From Symbiodinium natans (lineage: Eukaryota; Sar; Dinophyceae; Suessiales; Symbiodiniaceae), in assembly GCA_905221605.1 (NCBI GenBank), contig CAJNDS010001112.1, forward strand, positions 690,972-754,971: a DNA stretch of 64,000 nucleotides. The letters are read 5' to 3'. A model generated the notes under the pieces. The model saw only the letters and a program-made list of their open reading frames with translations, was not told where the DNA came from and did no database searches. A program made the position numbers and the translations under genes. Positions 12,631-25,300 of the stretch are shown here, piece after piece. How positions within the stretch are numbered: position 1 is the first letter of the stretch; the number at the start of each line of letters is the position of its first letter.

Positions 12631-14095
12631 GTTGATCATAGCCAAGAATCTGTGGCCGACCACCAGATTGCATCAGCATGCGTGGGTCGAATTGTTCGAC
12701 TGAGCACACAATCCTGGGCCAATGGGGTCAAACTCAAAGCAAACGTTTCACCGAGCTGCCCGGGCGCAGTTCAACATGCGAACTCAGCATGTGCAACGCG
12801 ACAATGAGGCATGATGTTGCCAAGTTGCTCGCACGGGACGGCGTGCCTTGTCTATTTTGGGTTGGCAACCATTCGACTGAAGAATTTGGGGTGCTCGGTT
12901 TTTGGTTCGGCGCATTGTGAAGCATCCTTGTGCGAGCTTGATGTTGGAGGATTCCGGGTTTGAGGTCGCAGGTCCATCTCCAGCTTGGTTTCTTGGAAGT
13001 TGGGATGGTTTTTCAGCCGTTCCTTGGTGATGGAAGACGAATCACAGTACTCAAACGTTTTGAGGGATGGGAAACTATGCGTTCATGACGGCGGCATTGC
13101 AGGTTTCGCATGCATTCGCAAAGCATGGGATGTTGTCGGGCAAACCCAAATACCAATGTCGCGTCGGCATGTGGCCTTCGAAAAACATGTGCCAACACCA
13201 TGCTATGTGTTCATGTTCGTCATGACTGGGACATCATCAGGTGGCCTGCATGGTTGACATCAGCCAGGCAAGCCAGTTCCCGTCGTGCACGTATACGCTA
13301 CCGCAGCATGGCTTTGCCATAGCACGCTGATGCGCGCAGTGTATTTACCACAAAACTAGCATTTTCATTTTGGATCTGTCATCTGGCACGGGAGGCTTCA
13401 GGGGCCAAAAGTCTCCTTTTTGGTGCAAGAAATTTTCCCAACACCCCTCTCGGCCCGAAAACCGCCTAGTATTGGAATCGAGGTTGCCGTGAGTCGGCTG
13501 AATTTCCCCGTGGGCCCTAAACCCTAAAACAAAACCCTAAACTTAAACCCTAAACCCTAATCGATTTGTAGCATTTGTAGCACTAGCTACGGACTGGAAT
13601 CGAAGTTTCCATCAGAGACTGGTCCCGAAACGACCGTGAGTCACCGTCAGGAAAAGTAAACGATTCAAGCACCATACGTTTACCAACAAGCAATAGCCAA
13701 CTCAAACAAAAGCTAACAAGTAACAGAGAGTGCATGAATGTTTGAAGCATATGTGCAAATGGAAACAGATGCGTCTCAGATGTCGACGTCCCGTGAGACG
13801 GCTGGATTTTCATCGATTTGTAGTACAGCATAGTGCAGCTTGATATAGGAAACAAAACAAAACAAAAACAGAAATCGGAATCGACATTCCCGTGTCATCG
13901 CTTCTCCAAGCAAGGCCTCCATCCTGCCAACACGGGCCAGGCGAATTCATAACGAAGAGGCACGGGGTTCTTCCACAACCACAGGTGTTCATGCGTAAGA
14001 TTCCGGTAATGCCTGCTTCGTTGTCTAGTTCCATACCTGGGTCTCGCGCATGCGATTGCGCTGCTCTCGTGAATACGTGTGCGCACACCCTTCTG

Positions 14096-14800
14096 CAGCT
14101 CGTGCGTAGGTGTGTGTGCGTGTGCGTGTGTGTGTGTAGGTGTGTGTGTGTGTGAGTGTGTGAGTGTGTGAGTGTGTGAGTGTGTGAGTGTGTGTGTGTG
14201 TGAGTGAGTGAGTGTGTGTGTGTGAGTGAGTTGTGAGTGTGTGAGTGGTGTGTAGGTGTGTGTGTGGGTGTGTGCACAGGTGTGCGCATAGGTGTGTGCG
14301 TAGGTGCGTGCATACGTCCGTGCGTGGGTGTGGGCGCAGTGTGTTTGTCCGTGTGTGCGTGTGTGTGTGTGTTAATGTGTGTGTGTGTGTCAGTCAGTCA
14401 GTGTGTGTGTGTGAGTGTGTGAGTGGTGTGTAGGTGTGTGTATGGGTGTGTGCACAGGTGTGCGCATAGGTGTGTGCGTAGGTGCGTGCGTACGTCCGTG
14501 CGTGGGTGTGGGCGCAGTGTGTGAATGTGTGTGTGTGTGTGTGTTAATGTGTGTGTGTGTGTGTGTTAATGTGTGTGTGTGTGTTAATGTGTGTGTGTGT
14601 GTGTTAATGTGTGTGTGTGTGTGTGTTTGTCCGTGAGTGTGAGTGTGTGTGTGTGTGTGTTTGTGTGTAGACGTGTGTGTCTGTGTGTAGGTGTGTGTAG
14701 GTGTAGGTGTAGGTGTAGGCGTAGGCGTAGGCGTACGCATAGGCGTAGGCGTCAGCGTAGGTGTTGGTGTGGTGCGCGTGTGTTTGTGCGTGCGCGCGCG
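14096..14800. repeat. GT-rich microsatellite with an internal duplicated block
   Basis: (GT)n mixed with GAGTGTGT, GTGTAGGT and TGTTAATG words. A roughly 110 bp block (about 14233-14345) is repeated at about 14415-14520. Long His/Thr-rich or Cys/Val-rich ORFs here are artefacts of the repeat. Confidence 0.9.
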
Positions 14801-14805
14801 CACTC

Positions 14806-15130
14806 CTATATGCAAGGGCCCCGCAACATCAATGCAGCCCAAACCATGACGCGGAGCGTACAGGTGTCTGCGCACGCGCTTATGCCTCTGCAGCTCGTGT
14901 GGATAGGCATGTGCGCACACCCTGATACGGCTCGAGCGTCCATAGCCCCTCGGTGGGCGTAATATATTCCTATATGCAAGGGCGCCGCCGCATCCGTCAC
15001 ACCAAAAACACTCGGACAAAATCTACTTCGTCGTGCGGCTGCTGCACGCGCGCGTGGTGTTGCGAATCCCCATATAGAAGTGTACGCACACCCTGATGCA
15101 GTTCGTGTGTATAGGCGTGTGCGCATTGGG
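14806..15130. repeat. Two degenerate copies of a 150-170 bp repeat next to the GT array
   Basis: 'cctatatgcaagggc' occurs at 14807 and 14971, and 'gcgcacaccctgat(a/g)c(a/g)g' at 14912 and 15085. No gene seen. Confidence 0.6.
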
Positions 15131-15375
15131 AATTGACCATGCTTGACCAGCCATGATACTCTGTTTCTTGGACAGGTGCCTGCGCAAACAGACTCGATAA
15201 AAACCACATGAAACCCAACAGGTAACGTGAAATCTGTGAGATGCCAAGAAGGAGAAAAAAACATCTACACCTCCTCCGAACTGTGTTCAAAAGGAAAAGA
15301 ATCGAATCATTTTTTTGCAAATGGAAGGTCGACAGCATTTTGGATTAAGTGCACGCGTGTAGTCATTCGCATAGC

Positions 15376-15475
15376 TTGGGATGTTCCCCTGATACTAACA
15401 GTCCTCAATAGGGATTATAATAGGGGGGGTATTTTTTTATCCGATTAAGCACTGTTCGTATCAGGGGGAACATCC
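15376..15475. mobile_element. Foldback element, family 4
   Basis: CTTGGGATGTTCCCCTGATA / TATCAGGGGGAACATCCCC. Confidence 0.88.
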
Positions 15476-17810
15476 CCACCTACACCCTAAACCCTAAACC
15501 CCAAACCCTAAACCCGAAACCCTAAACCCTGAACCCTAAACCACAGCTCAAAACACAATGAACACCAACACCTCCTCTACTGTGGCCCGGGGTGCTGCGG
15601 CACGGTGATCATAAACTCAGGCTCATTATCCCGAACCTGGGTGTGCGAAGCAGGGTTTAGGGTTTAGGGTTTAGGAGTTTAGGGTTTAGGGTTTAGGCTA
15701 TCCCGCAGCCATCGGGGACTGTTGCGCACAAACAGCAGCGTCATGTCTGTTCATGGATCAACTGCCGCCGAAAATCGACTTCACCAGGATTGGCGAACAC
15801 CCATTCCTTGTCTGTCTGACATTGGGCAAGTCAATGATTCAAAAAACAGTAGAAATGCGACATGCCTGCACCACACTGCGCTGCACGGGACATTGTGTTG
15901 AACTTGATATCAGCAGGCATGCAGAGGGCATGCACAGTGACACTTGGAATCACATGGACATCTCCCATAAAAGCCCGACAACACTTCTTACAGGATCCCC
16001 CTAAACCCTAAACCCTAAACCCTAAACCCTAAACCCTCAACCCTAAACCCTCAACCCTAAGCCTCCCACCTCCCCCCTCCCCCCCATCCCAAAAAATCCC
16101 CGGTGCATCATGTGCCGCCCAAACACATACCAAGCTAAGGGTTGACCATCTCCCCCCACATGCTGCACACCTCTCCGCCGGACCTCCATGGAATCCATGT
16201 CCTCCACTCCTCCATGGAGGTTTAGGGTTTAGGGTTTAGGGTTTAGGGCTTGGGGTTTAGGGTTTAGGCTGCGAAGACGTGGCAAGTCAGTGCAGATACC
16301 CGGTACTTTTGGAGCCCCCCCCCCCCCCCCCCCCCCTTTGGGGAATGTCGTTGGGGTGTTCCAGATCTTGTGTCTTGTGTGGCCGCCAGGCCAGCCCTAA
16401 ACCCTAAACCCTAAACCCTAAACCCTAAACCCTAAACCCTAAACCCTAAACCCTAAACCGCCTAAACCCTAAACCCTAAACCGCCTAAACCCTAAAACCT
16501 AAACCCTAAGCATCCCAACCTCCGTCAGTGATCGCAGGGTGCGGAACCTCAGAATGCAATCTGCAGCTTAAATCCATGGGAACCAAAGGATTAAACAAAC
16601 AAAAACAAAACAAATGGGACTATGGTTCATAGACCTTAACAAGAACCATAGTAGTGTAGGGTTTAGGGTTTAGGGTTTAGGGTTAAGGGTTAAGGGTTCA
16701 GGGTTTAGATGGTTTAGGGTTTAGATGGCTTAGGGTTTAGGGTTTCGGGGTATAGGGTCTCTGACCCCAGGTTTAAGTTTCTTTGGACCTTGCGAGAGGA
16801 ATTGTAAGTGGTACCGGGTCCATGGCCCCAATTTTGGGTTCCCTTTGCTTCCCCTCAGAATCTCGTAGTGTTTTCTTGGTGCCGTAAGCTTTGGGGTTGT
16901 TGGCTGAGCCGCGGTTTAGGGTCTTAGGGTTTAGGGTTTTAGGGTTTACGGTTTAGGGTTTAGGGTGGTGTGCTCTAGACTGGCCACATTCTGCCATGCC
17001 CAAGCGGTAGGAGGGGTTGGGCGTGTCTAGGGTTTAGGGTTACGGTGTTGGTGGCTAGGATGGCCACCTTAAAACCCTCTGAGAGATATTCCTGAATATC
17101 GTCCTCTCAAACCCAATAAGGGAAACTATAAAGGGGTTTGGGGTTTAGGGTTTAGGGTTTAGGGTTTAGGGTTTAGGGTTTAGGGTTTAGGGCCTTATAA
17201 AGTATCCCAGAGGCCTACCTAGTTGGGCTTTAGGCTTTGTAGGGTATAGGAGGAGTAATCGTATCTGCTGGTCCAACAGCCGCACGACTCACTTGACATG
17301 CCCATGTGATCCTGGATGTGTTGGTCAGTAGGTAGGTTTAGGGTTTAGGGTTTAGGGTTTGGGGTTTGGGGTTTGGGGTTTAGGGTTTAGGGTTTAGGGT
17401 TTAGGGTTTAGGGCTTAGGGCTTAGGGTTTAGGGTTTAGGGTTTAGGGTTTAGGGTTTAGGGTTCAGTACGTCCACTCGCCAGGGCATACACGCACGAGA
17501 TATCTGTATAGGAAGTGTACGTTTCGCCCTCCGCACCCGCGAGCATTCTTGGCCCTGGCTCACGAAGGTGCGCGGGCACGCTGGCAGCAAATCGTCGTAC
17601 AGGATGCTATGCGTCACGCGCTGCTCTGAGCTGTCATCCATTCCCGACGATCTGTGGACCATTCGCGGAGAGTTGCATCGCCAACCCTAAACCCAAAACC
17701 CTAAACCCTAAACCCTAAACCCAATGCCCACGAAACAGGCCGAGGCACCCTCGGACTGGCGTAGCGGCGCGGCGCGCTTTAAGCAGCCCTTTCACAAACA
17801 CGCCTCCCAG

Positions 17811-17913
17811 AACTTCCAAAACTCCTTGATTAAGGTATATACCCTCCTTCATGATCATGATCCTTAGTATACCTCAGGGTATCTTCCTTAAATTCAGGGG
17901 GTTTTGGAAGATC
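17811..17913. mobile_element. Foldback element, family 2
   Basis: CTTCCAAAACTCCTTGATTA ... GGGGTTTTGGAAGATCTGGG. Confidence 0.83.
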
Positions 17914-18666
17914 TGGGCTCTGCACCACACGGCATTTTCTGAGCGAGCTCGGATGGGAGTATGGGTCTTGCGACAAGTCATTTGATGCTTCAAAGCATCG
18001 TTGTGGCCTCAGGCCTTGAATGGTCAATGAGCGCCAGAGCACGCTGGCTACGCACAAAAGAGTCCAAAGCAAAAATATTGCTCAGCTGCAAGGTCACTTG
18101 GTGCAACAGGGTTTAGGGTTCAGGGTTTGGGGTTTAGAGTTTGGGGGACTAGGTGGGGTTCTAGGTAAGACCTCAACCGTGAAGGACCCGAGGTTCACCT
18201 TAAAACCCCACCCGCAACTGTTTGACTCCAGCTTGGCCCTAAACCCTAAACCCTAAACCCTAAACCCTAAACCCCTCTGAAAGATAGTCCAAAAAAAACC
18301 ATCCTCTTAAACCCACAACGTGCTCTAAATCCTAAACCCTTTGTGCTGCCACCCTAAACCCTAGACCCTAAACCCTAAATCCTAAACCCTAAACCCCAAA
18401 TATCCCAGGGGCTTACCCAGCTAATGGTTGGGGTTAAGGATGGGATACGTGGTCGAAATCGAAGACCGTGCACCTGACTACCTCACTGAAGCTCAAACGC
18501 CAGCGTCGCGGATGCCCTGAACCCTAAACCCTAAACCCTAAACCCTAAACCCTAAACCCTATTCATCGAAGGGTTCGGCGTGACTTGAGCCGGAATCAAA
18601 CATTGAAAGGCCTTTCCGACCACCTTGCCCCTGGTCTTACCGACCCTCAACCCTTCAAAGTCTTAG

Positions 18667-18789
18667 AATTGGGTTTAGGGTTTAGGGTTTAGGGTTTAGG
18701 GTTTAGGGTTTAGGGTTTAGGGTTTAGGGTTTAGGGTTTAGGGTTTAGGGTTTAGGGTTTAGAGTTTAGGGTTTAGGGTTTAGGGTTCA
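18667..18789 (+). repeat. Telomere-like array (TTTAGGG)n
   Basis: About 17 units, nearly perfect. Confidence 0.96.
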
Positions 18790-20280
18790 GCAATCGTAGC
18801 ATCTCAACGGAGAAACTCTTCAAAGTTTTAGCAGATTAAATGGCTGCCCAACATCCCTAAACCCTAAACCCTAGACCCTAAACCCTAAGCCCTAAGCCCT
18901 TAACCCTAACATGACCATCTCAACAGATTTGTCTTCAAATCTTCTAGCATCTCTACTGAACACCCCGACGCCCCAAAATGTCCCAACTAAACCCAAAACC
19001 GTTTTCTCACCCGTAAACCCTAAACCCTAAACCCTAAACCCTATAAACCCCAAACACTGAGCAGGGCATCCATGAATTGCCAGGTGGATGCAGAAGCTGA
19101 TTGCAGCCACCAAGAGGAATAAATTCGACTCAAACCCCGGCCTTCAAGGTCAAGCCCAGGCTGCTTGGGGTTTAGGGTTTTTTTTCATACTCTGATATTA
19201 CTTATTCTCTCTTATGTGGTCTCTTGGTATGTGTTCATTACATTGTCAGATCGTTTTATTATGATGCATGAATATCTTTTCATACTACATGAGGGCGTGG
19301 AACCTTGTTTATGGATGTTTTCTTTCGCCGGGTTTGGATTCCTAAACCCTAAACCCTAAACCCTAAACCCTACACCCTAAACCCTAAACCCTAAACCATA
19401 CTTCATCGTTGCCTGGCGGGTCTTGGAGGCGCGGAGCACGACAAATGCAGAGGATCAGCCCTCCAGGCTGCTACAGGACTTAGGGCCTTAGGGTTTGAGG
19501 AGTGGAAGGTGTAGAGAGGTTGAGGGTTTAGGGTTTAAGGTTTAGGGTTTAGGGTTTAGGGCCTGCAAGATATGCCCCAAAAAACCTATGGCAGGCAAGA
19601 AACCTGCTGAAAGATGGCATTGCCAAGAGCAATGCACAAGAGAGCACCAGCCATCGTTCACGACGGCGTTGAGGGCACGAAATAGATTTTTTTTTCAAAA
19701 AAGGTTACTTGTGACCCTAAACCCCAGGCCCTAGAAACCCTAAACCCTAAACCCTGAACCCTAAACTCTAATCCCTGAACTAGACTTCTCTCCAAACGGT
19801 TCTGCGTGTACTTGTCTAGCGATCCGTGGCGTGTGAACCTAAAACCCTAAACCCTAAACCCTAAACCCTAAACCCTAAACCCCTAAGCCCTAAGCCCTAA
19901 GCCCTAAACCCTAAACCCTAAACCCCAAACCCTAAACCCCAAACCCAGATTCAAGCACAAATTCGGACTGCGGCCTCCAGGGGTAGTGCCAGGGTCGCCG
20001 CTATCTTCTGAGGAGAAAAACGTACTTGATGAAGCTGTTGGGTACTTCTTCCGCTTCTTTGTATGGGTCTAGGGTTTAGGGTTTAGGGTTTAGGGTTTGG
20101 GGTTTAGGGTTTGGGGTTTGGGGTTTAGGGTTTAGTAGGTTGCGTTAGAAAGAGCCGAGTGATCGAAACACCACGCTTGTAAGTTAAGGCGGCGTTTCGT
20201 AGCGATTCCCCTTTGGCAAGGAGCCCAAACCCTGAACCCTAAATCCTATACCCTAAATACGCAAAGCCTAAAAAAACCCT

Positions 20281-20392
20281 AAACGCTAAACCCTAAACCC
20301 TAAACCCTAAACCCTAAACCCTGAACCCTAAACCCTAAACCCTAAACCCTAAACCCTAAACCCTAAACCCTAAACCCTGAACCCTACTTCTC
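20281..20392 (-). repeat. Telomere-like array (CCCTAAA)n
   Basis: About 16 units with CCCTGAA variants. Confidence 0.95.
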
Positions 20393-22272
20393 TGCCCAAG
20401 CGATGGCTGGTACTAAAACTTGGCCATGCCTGAGTCGAGCAGCACAGGGAGTTGAAAGCGGGCCGCGTGTGGGCGTAGGACTGGTAGGGTTTAGGGTTTG
20501 GGGTTTGGGGTTTGGGGTTTGGGGTTTAGGGTTTGGGGTTTAGGATTTAGGGTTTAGGGTTTAGGGTTTAGGGGTACGCAGCTATTTCGCGAGTCACATG
20601 AAAGGGCTTCGCGGATGCTGGGGAAGATAGAGTAGGGGGTTCAAGGCGCGTTCAGACTCATCAGGCACAGCGCAAAATGGAAGATCACCTGAGCTGCCAT
20701 CCGACATGTGGGGTTTTGGGGTTTAGGGTTTAGCGTTTAGGGTCACCAAGACTCCAAAACGCACTCACTCACTGGTTTTACTACTAGTTGCTTAAGAATC
20801 CCAAAGCATGAAAGATAACAATCCCTGTACTACTCTAAGAAGGAAGAATCTTATTATCATTATTATTACTAGTATTATTATTATATTCGTTTTTTTCCGT
20901 TTGGGGGGGGGGGGGAGGGGGCGGGGGGGTGTTCTAATTAAGGTTCCAGGCCTCCCTTTGCGTCTGTTCAGGGTACCACAATTGGGTCCACAACGACCAA
21001 ACCGGTCCCCATTTTGGTGAACCCTAAACCCTAACGGCCCCTTCCCCCTACCACCCGTTCATTCTCCTTTGCTCTTCTGAGAAGCCCGAGCTTCATTTCG
21101 ACACCCCAACGCGCGCACCCAAACAGGGGCTTAGGTGGTTTCGTGTTAAGGGCTTTGGGTTTAGGTGGCTTTAGGGTTTAGGCTTGGGGCTTGAGGTATG
21201 AAAGCCTTGGAGCTTCGGGCTCATGCGGTTTAGGGTTGAGGGTGCTAGCCCAAACCCTAGTCTTGCAGGATATCGAACTTCTCTGATGCCCGGACACAAC
21301 TCACAGCGGCTTGGAGCGAGGGCTTACAGGGACAGAAAAAGGTTCAGAACACAGCTAAGGCTGCCAAAGGTTTAGGCAAATGGGTTTGGGATACGGCTCT
21401 CCTAACCCCTAAACTAAAAACCCCAAAAATCCGAGAAAAAAAAAACCCAAAAACCCTAAAAAACCCTGAAAACCCTAAAAAACCCTAAAAAACCCTAAAA
21501 AACCCTAAACCCTAAACCCTCTCTTGTCAACGCTTGAGTCGGGCGTCGGCTTGCCATTGGCAACCGCCAGGTATGCCTGCCTGGGGCGCCCAGCTTCGGA
21601 GGCTTAGGGTTCACTTCGCAGGTTTATGCTTAAAGGTTCCTCAACCCTAAACCCTAAACCCTAAACCCTAAACCCTAAACCCTAAATCCTAAACCCTAAA
21701 CTACTTGCTTAAGAACCCTGAAACAATAAAAACACACACTCCTCCTTGAAGGGTCATCTAGAGAGAATTCAATTTTCTTTTCTGGGGTTCTTTATCAAAT
21801 AGTGGGGCTAACACTCACTTTTGAGGCTGGGTTCGCTCTTCAATTCTAGGATGCAGGGAAGGAAAGCAACCCTCTTGGCAAAGCCACGCCCCCTGAGCCA
21901 CATTTGAGGGGGGGGAAATGGTACAGCGGTCCGCCAGCAAGCCGAAGTAGGATTTAGGGCTTGGAGGTCCCGGAGATTAACCTGAGACCATAAACCCTAA
22001 ACACTAAACCCTAAAACCGCTCTAGATCATGTCGACATGGGGTCCACGGTCTTAGTGTGGGGATGTGGACGGGGATGACGGGGCATGGCTTGACCTGAAA
22101 AAAACCTCTCCAAAGTCAAAAATCACTAGTAGGGTTGTTTCTTCTCTTTCAGAAGGGATCCTCCTATACCGACATGTTCAAGAACGGTCCGTAGACCCCC
22201 TAAACCCTAAACCTAAACCCCGAACCCTAAACCCTAAACCCTAAACCCTAAACCCCGACAGACAACCCCTCG

Positions 22273-22341
22273 TCAGGCAAGCCGCCAGCCATCTTGCTCG
22301 AGCCGCCGGCGCTTCTTCTCCACCGTGGCCGCCTCATTGGC
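22273..22341 (-). CDS. ADE2: PurK-PurE exon 30 (stop codon)
   Basis: Begins ANEAATVEKKRRRLEQDGWR, then LA and TGA; a basic C-terminal helix ending in ..L...GW as in other PurE proteins. Acceptor TTTCAG|GCC. A CCCTAAA array (22200-22256) lies just 3' of the stop. Confidence 0.92.
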   Translation of the reverse strand, partial: ANEAATVEKKRRRLEQDGWRLA

Positions 22342-25300
22342 CTGAAACGTTTCAACAGAACTCTCTCCCTCTCTCTATCTTTTTTTGTTTTGTTGTTTTG
22401 TTCTTCTCTCTCTCTCTCTCAAATATGTGTAAATAAATAAAGGAATATATATATATATATATATATGTATTTCCCTGAGGGTCTAAATACCTAAACAAAT
22501 ATACACATGGGCCCCAAAGTCCCTGTATAGCAGTACTTTTCAGGCCAAAGCATTCCTTATTTAGGTACATGGGCCCTTAGGGTATGTGTGTCTATATATG
22601 TATATGTATATGTATGTATGCACCATCTACTATATCAAGTAGAGGGTGGAGGGCTTTTGGTAGCGTTTAGGATTTGGGTTTAGGGGGTTGAGGGTTTTGG
22701 GTCCACAAACTCTGTGAATCTTAGGTCCTTGGGCCTGAAACCCTCATCCGCATTTGCCTTTCAAGGCCTCTGAGACAACAAATAAAATCCACTTTTGGGG
22801 GCATAGAGTTTAGGATCCAAAACGCCAAATAAGGGAACATATGACAAGCCGCCAGTATGGTCCGGGAATTTAGGTCAAGGGTGGGGGGCTTCAGGGTTTC
22901 AGTGTGTTGGCTGGAGTGTGAGGTTTGGAAACTTATTAGGGATACTGTTTGCTATGCCATGCGTTTGAAGCGTTAGTACTTATGGCTACAACAACCACCC
23001 CAAAAATGCCCCTGAACCCTAAACCCTACATTCCAACATATGCCGCGGGGCCATATAGCGTGCCATCTTCTGTCTCTGGCCTGGCAAGAAGTATAACAAA
23101 ACGGAAGGTTTGGCTTGCTAGGAATTCCCAGAGAGCCCTTCATACCCCTGAATTAAGGAATATTCCTTAACTTATATAGGGATCCTTACTATGATTTAAG
23201 GGATATTCCTTAACTTTCCTCATAATTCTGAGATGTCGGGCTTTCGAGGAATTTCTGGGCTTCAAGGGAGTACTTCTGAGGACAAACATGGCTTGGTCAA
23301 AGGGTATCCCGGCAGCCGGGTCTTCCTTGTCCAGTAACCTACTGTAGGCGAACTAAAGGTCAACCCTTGGGAGTTTATAGGGATTCTACTACCCCAAAAA
23401 AAGGTTGAAGCTTGCCTACTCTACTACTATACAAGGATGATAGCAGACCCGGAAAAAGGTTGAAGGATACCTGCTCTAACTACGTAAGAGGTGAAATATG
23501 ACTCGAGCTTGCGCCCAGACCCTAAACCCTGAACTCCACTTCAGCCCTAAGCCCCTGAACCCCCACACCCGAACTTCCTAAACCCCCTAAATCCTAGAGA
23601 CCCTACACCCTCAAGCCCAAGCAATTCAAAAAACAACTCGACGTGCAAGAAGAAACTCTTCGAAACTTTCCCCCGGAAAACAGACCCTCAAAAACTTCAA
23701 TAAGCCCTAAGCCCTCAACCTAAACCCTAAACCCTAAACCCTAAACCCTAAACCCTAAACCCTAAACCCTAAACCCTAAACCCTAAACCCTAAACCCTAA
23801 ACCCTAAACCCAGGCCTGGGTTGGCGGCCCCTAGGATGCGAACGGCCAGCAGCCCCGCGTTGGCCGCATTGCCGATGGCGACGGTGGCCACAGGAATGCC
23901 TCGAAGAAGCGCCCAAGTTGGGGCTTAGGTTTAGGGTTTAGGGTTTAGGGTTTAGGGTTTAGGGTTTAGGGTTTAGGGTTTAGGGTTTAGGGTTTAGGGT
24001 TTAGGGTTTAGGGTTTAGGGTTTAGGGTTTCAGGCTTAGGGTTTAGGGTTTAGGGTTTGGTCCTATAGGGCTCAAGAGCTGAGGTTTAATCAGGCTCAGG
24101 GTGTTCTTGGGCCCCCAAAGTCAGTGAAACCTAACATCCTGGCGAGTTGCTTCTTCGAGCTTGCCCTACTTGGAGGTTCATGGGTAGGGTTACAGGTCCA
24201 TGGTCAGACCTTACTTAGGGTACTTATAACCCTACATATACGAACTCATCTGAACCTCCAAGTATAAACCTAAACCCTAATCCCTAAATCCCTAAACCCC
24301 TAAATCCCTAAAACCCTAAACCCTAAATCCCTAAACCCTAAATCCCTAAATCCCTCAACCCTAAACCCTTCGAGCGGTGCCTTTCGGCATCTGGACGATG
24401 GACAGCAGCGAGTCGTTGCCACTCAAGGTGGAGGACTTGACTGGCACACCAATCCTCCACGGCGAGAATCTAGGGATTTGTACCTCGGGCCCTTAAGGTT
24501 GTAGCCTGGGGTTTTGGGGTTTTGGGTTTTTGGGGTTTGGGGTTTTGGGTTTAGGGTTTGGGGCCTAAACCCTAAACCCTAAACCCTAAACCCTAAACCC
24601 TAAACCCTTTTTAAAGATCCACAGGGCCCATACTTCGGATCCCTAAAAATACAAAGGGCCCCTGGTTTCAATCATGTGGAGCACGCTGGTTTAGGGTTTA
24701 GGATTTAGGGTTTAGGGAAAGACGGGGAGGTTGGTTTATACATGTATGGCAAAAATTGGGAGGCACGCCATGGCATCAACCCCGAAACTTTAACTCTGTA
24801 CCCGGATCTTCTAAAACCCCCTATTATTAATAGGGGGTTTTAGAAGATCCGGGTAGAGAGTTAAAGTTTCGGCTTGATGCCATGGCCGTATTAAGGAACA
24901 GATCCTCATCTTTACTAAGGATCGTGATTCTGAATTAGCCGGCGGGCCCCTTTGATCAAGTAGAACGAGCAAGGGCAAGCAACTTACACTTGGGATGCTC
25001 CGCCTTATACTGACAGTCCCTAGTAGGGAGGCACTCTAATCGCTAGTAAGGACCGTTTTATTTTCTTATAAGGGGGAACATCCCAAGACCAAACCACGAC
25101 TCGAAACAACGCTCAACTCGAAGCAACGCTCAAGCGGCTGTTTGTTGCGGCTTCATGTGCTCAACCCTAAACCCTAAACCCTAAACCCTAAACCCTAAAC
25201 CCTAAACCCTAAACCCTAAACCCTAAGCCCTAAACCCTAAACCCTGTTTGCTATAGGGTTCTGAAGGGAGGGGGGTTCAAGGGGGGTAGGTACCTAGGGG

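Larger units (their letters stand above)
10430..14095. other. No assigned gene; possible exon islands, then about 900 bp without repeats
   Basis: Minus-strand islands at 11330-11415 (AG|G acceptor, GC donor; AFTVSRGGEYLIVAE), 11170-11270 and 12130-12275 (EVRQVYEKVNIENTYSTLAE). The part from 12635 to 13515 lacks telomere-like arrays and foldbacks, has short ORFs on both strands and no recognisable product. Confidence 0.35.
15480..22272. other. No assigned gene; dense telomere-like arrays with possible exon islands
   Basis: Islands, mostly better on the minus strand: 15600-15650 (VRDNEPEFMITVPQHPGPQ), 16085-16210, 16790-16910, 17470-17670 (open both ways), 18000-18090, 19960-20050 and 20590-20705 (MSDGSSGDLPFCAVPDESER). 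An island at 21270-21400 is best on the plus strand. They may belong to one or more further intron-rich genes. Confidence 0.4.

Noticed and set aside
14390-15019. 209-codon His/Thr-rich ORF on the minus strand
   Set aside because: Produced by the GT/CA microsatellite.
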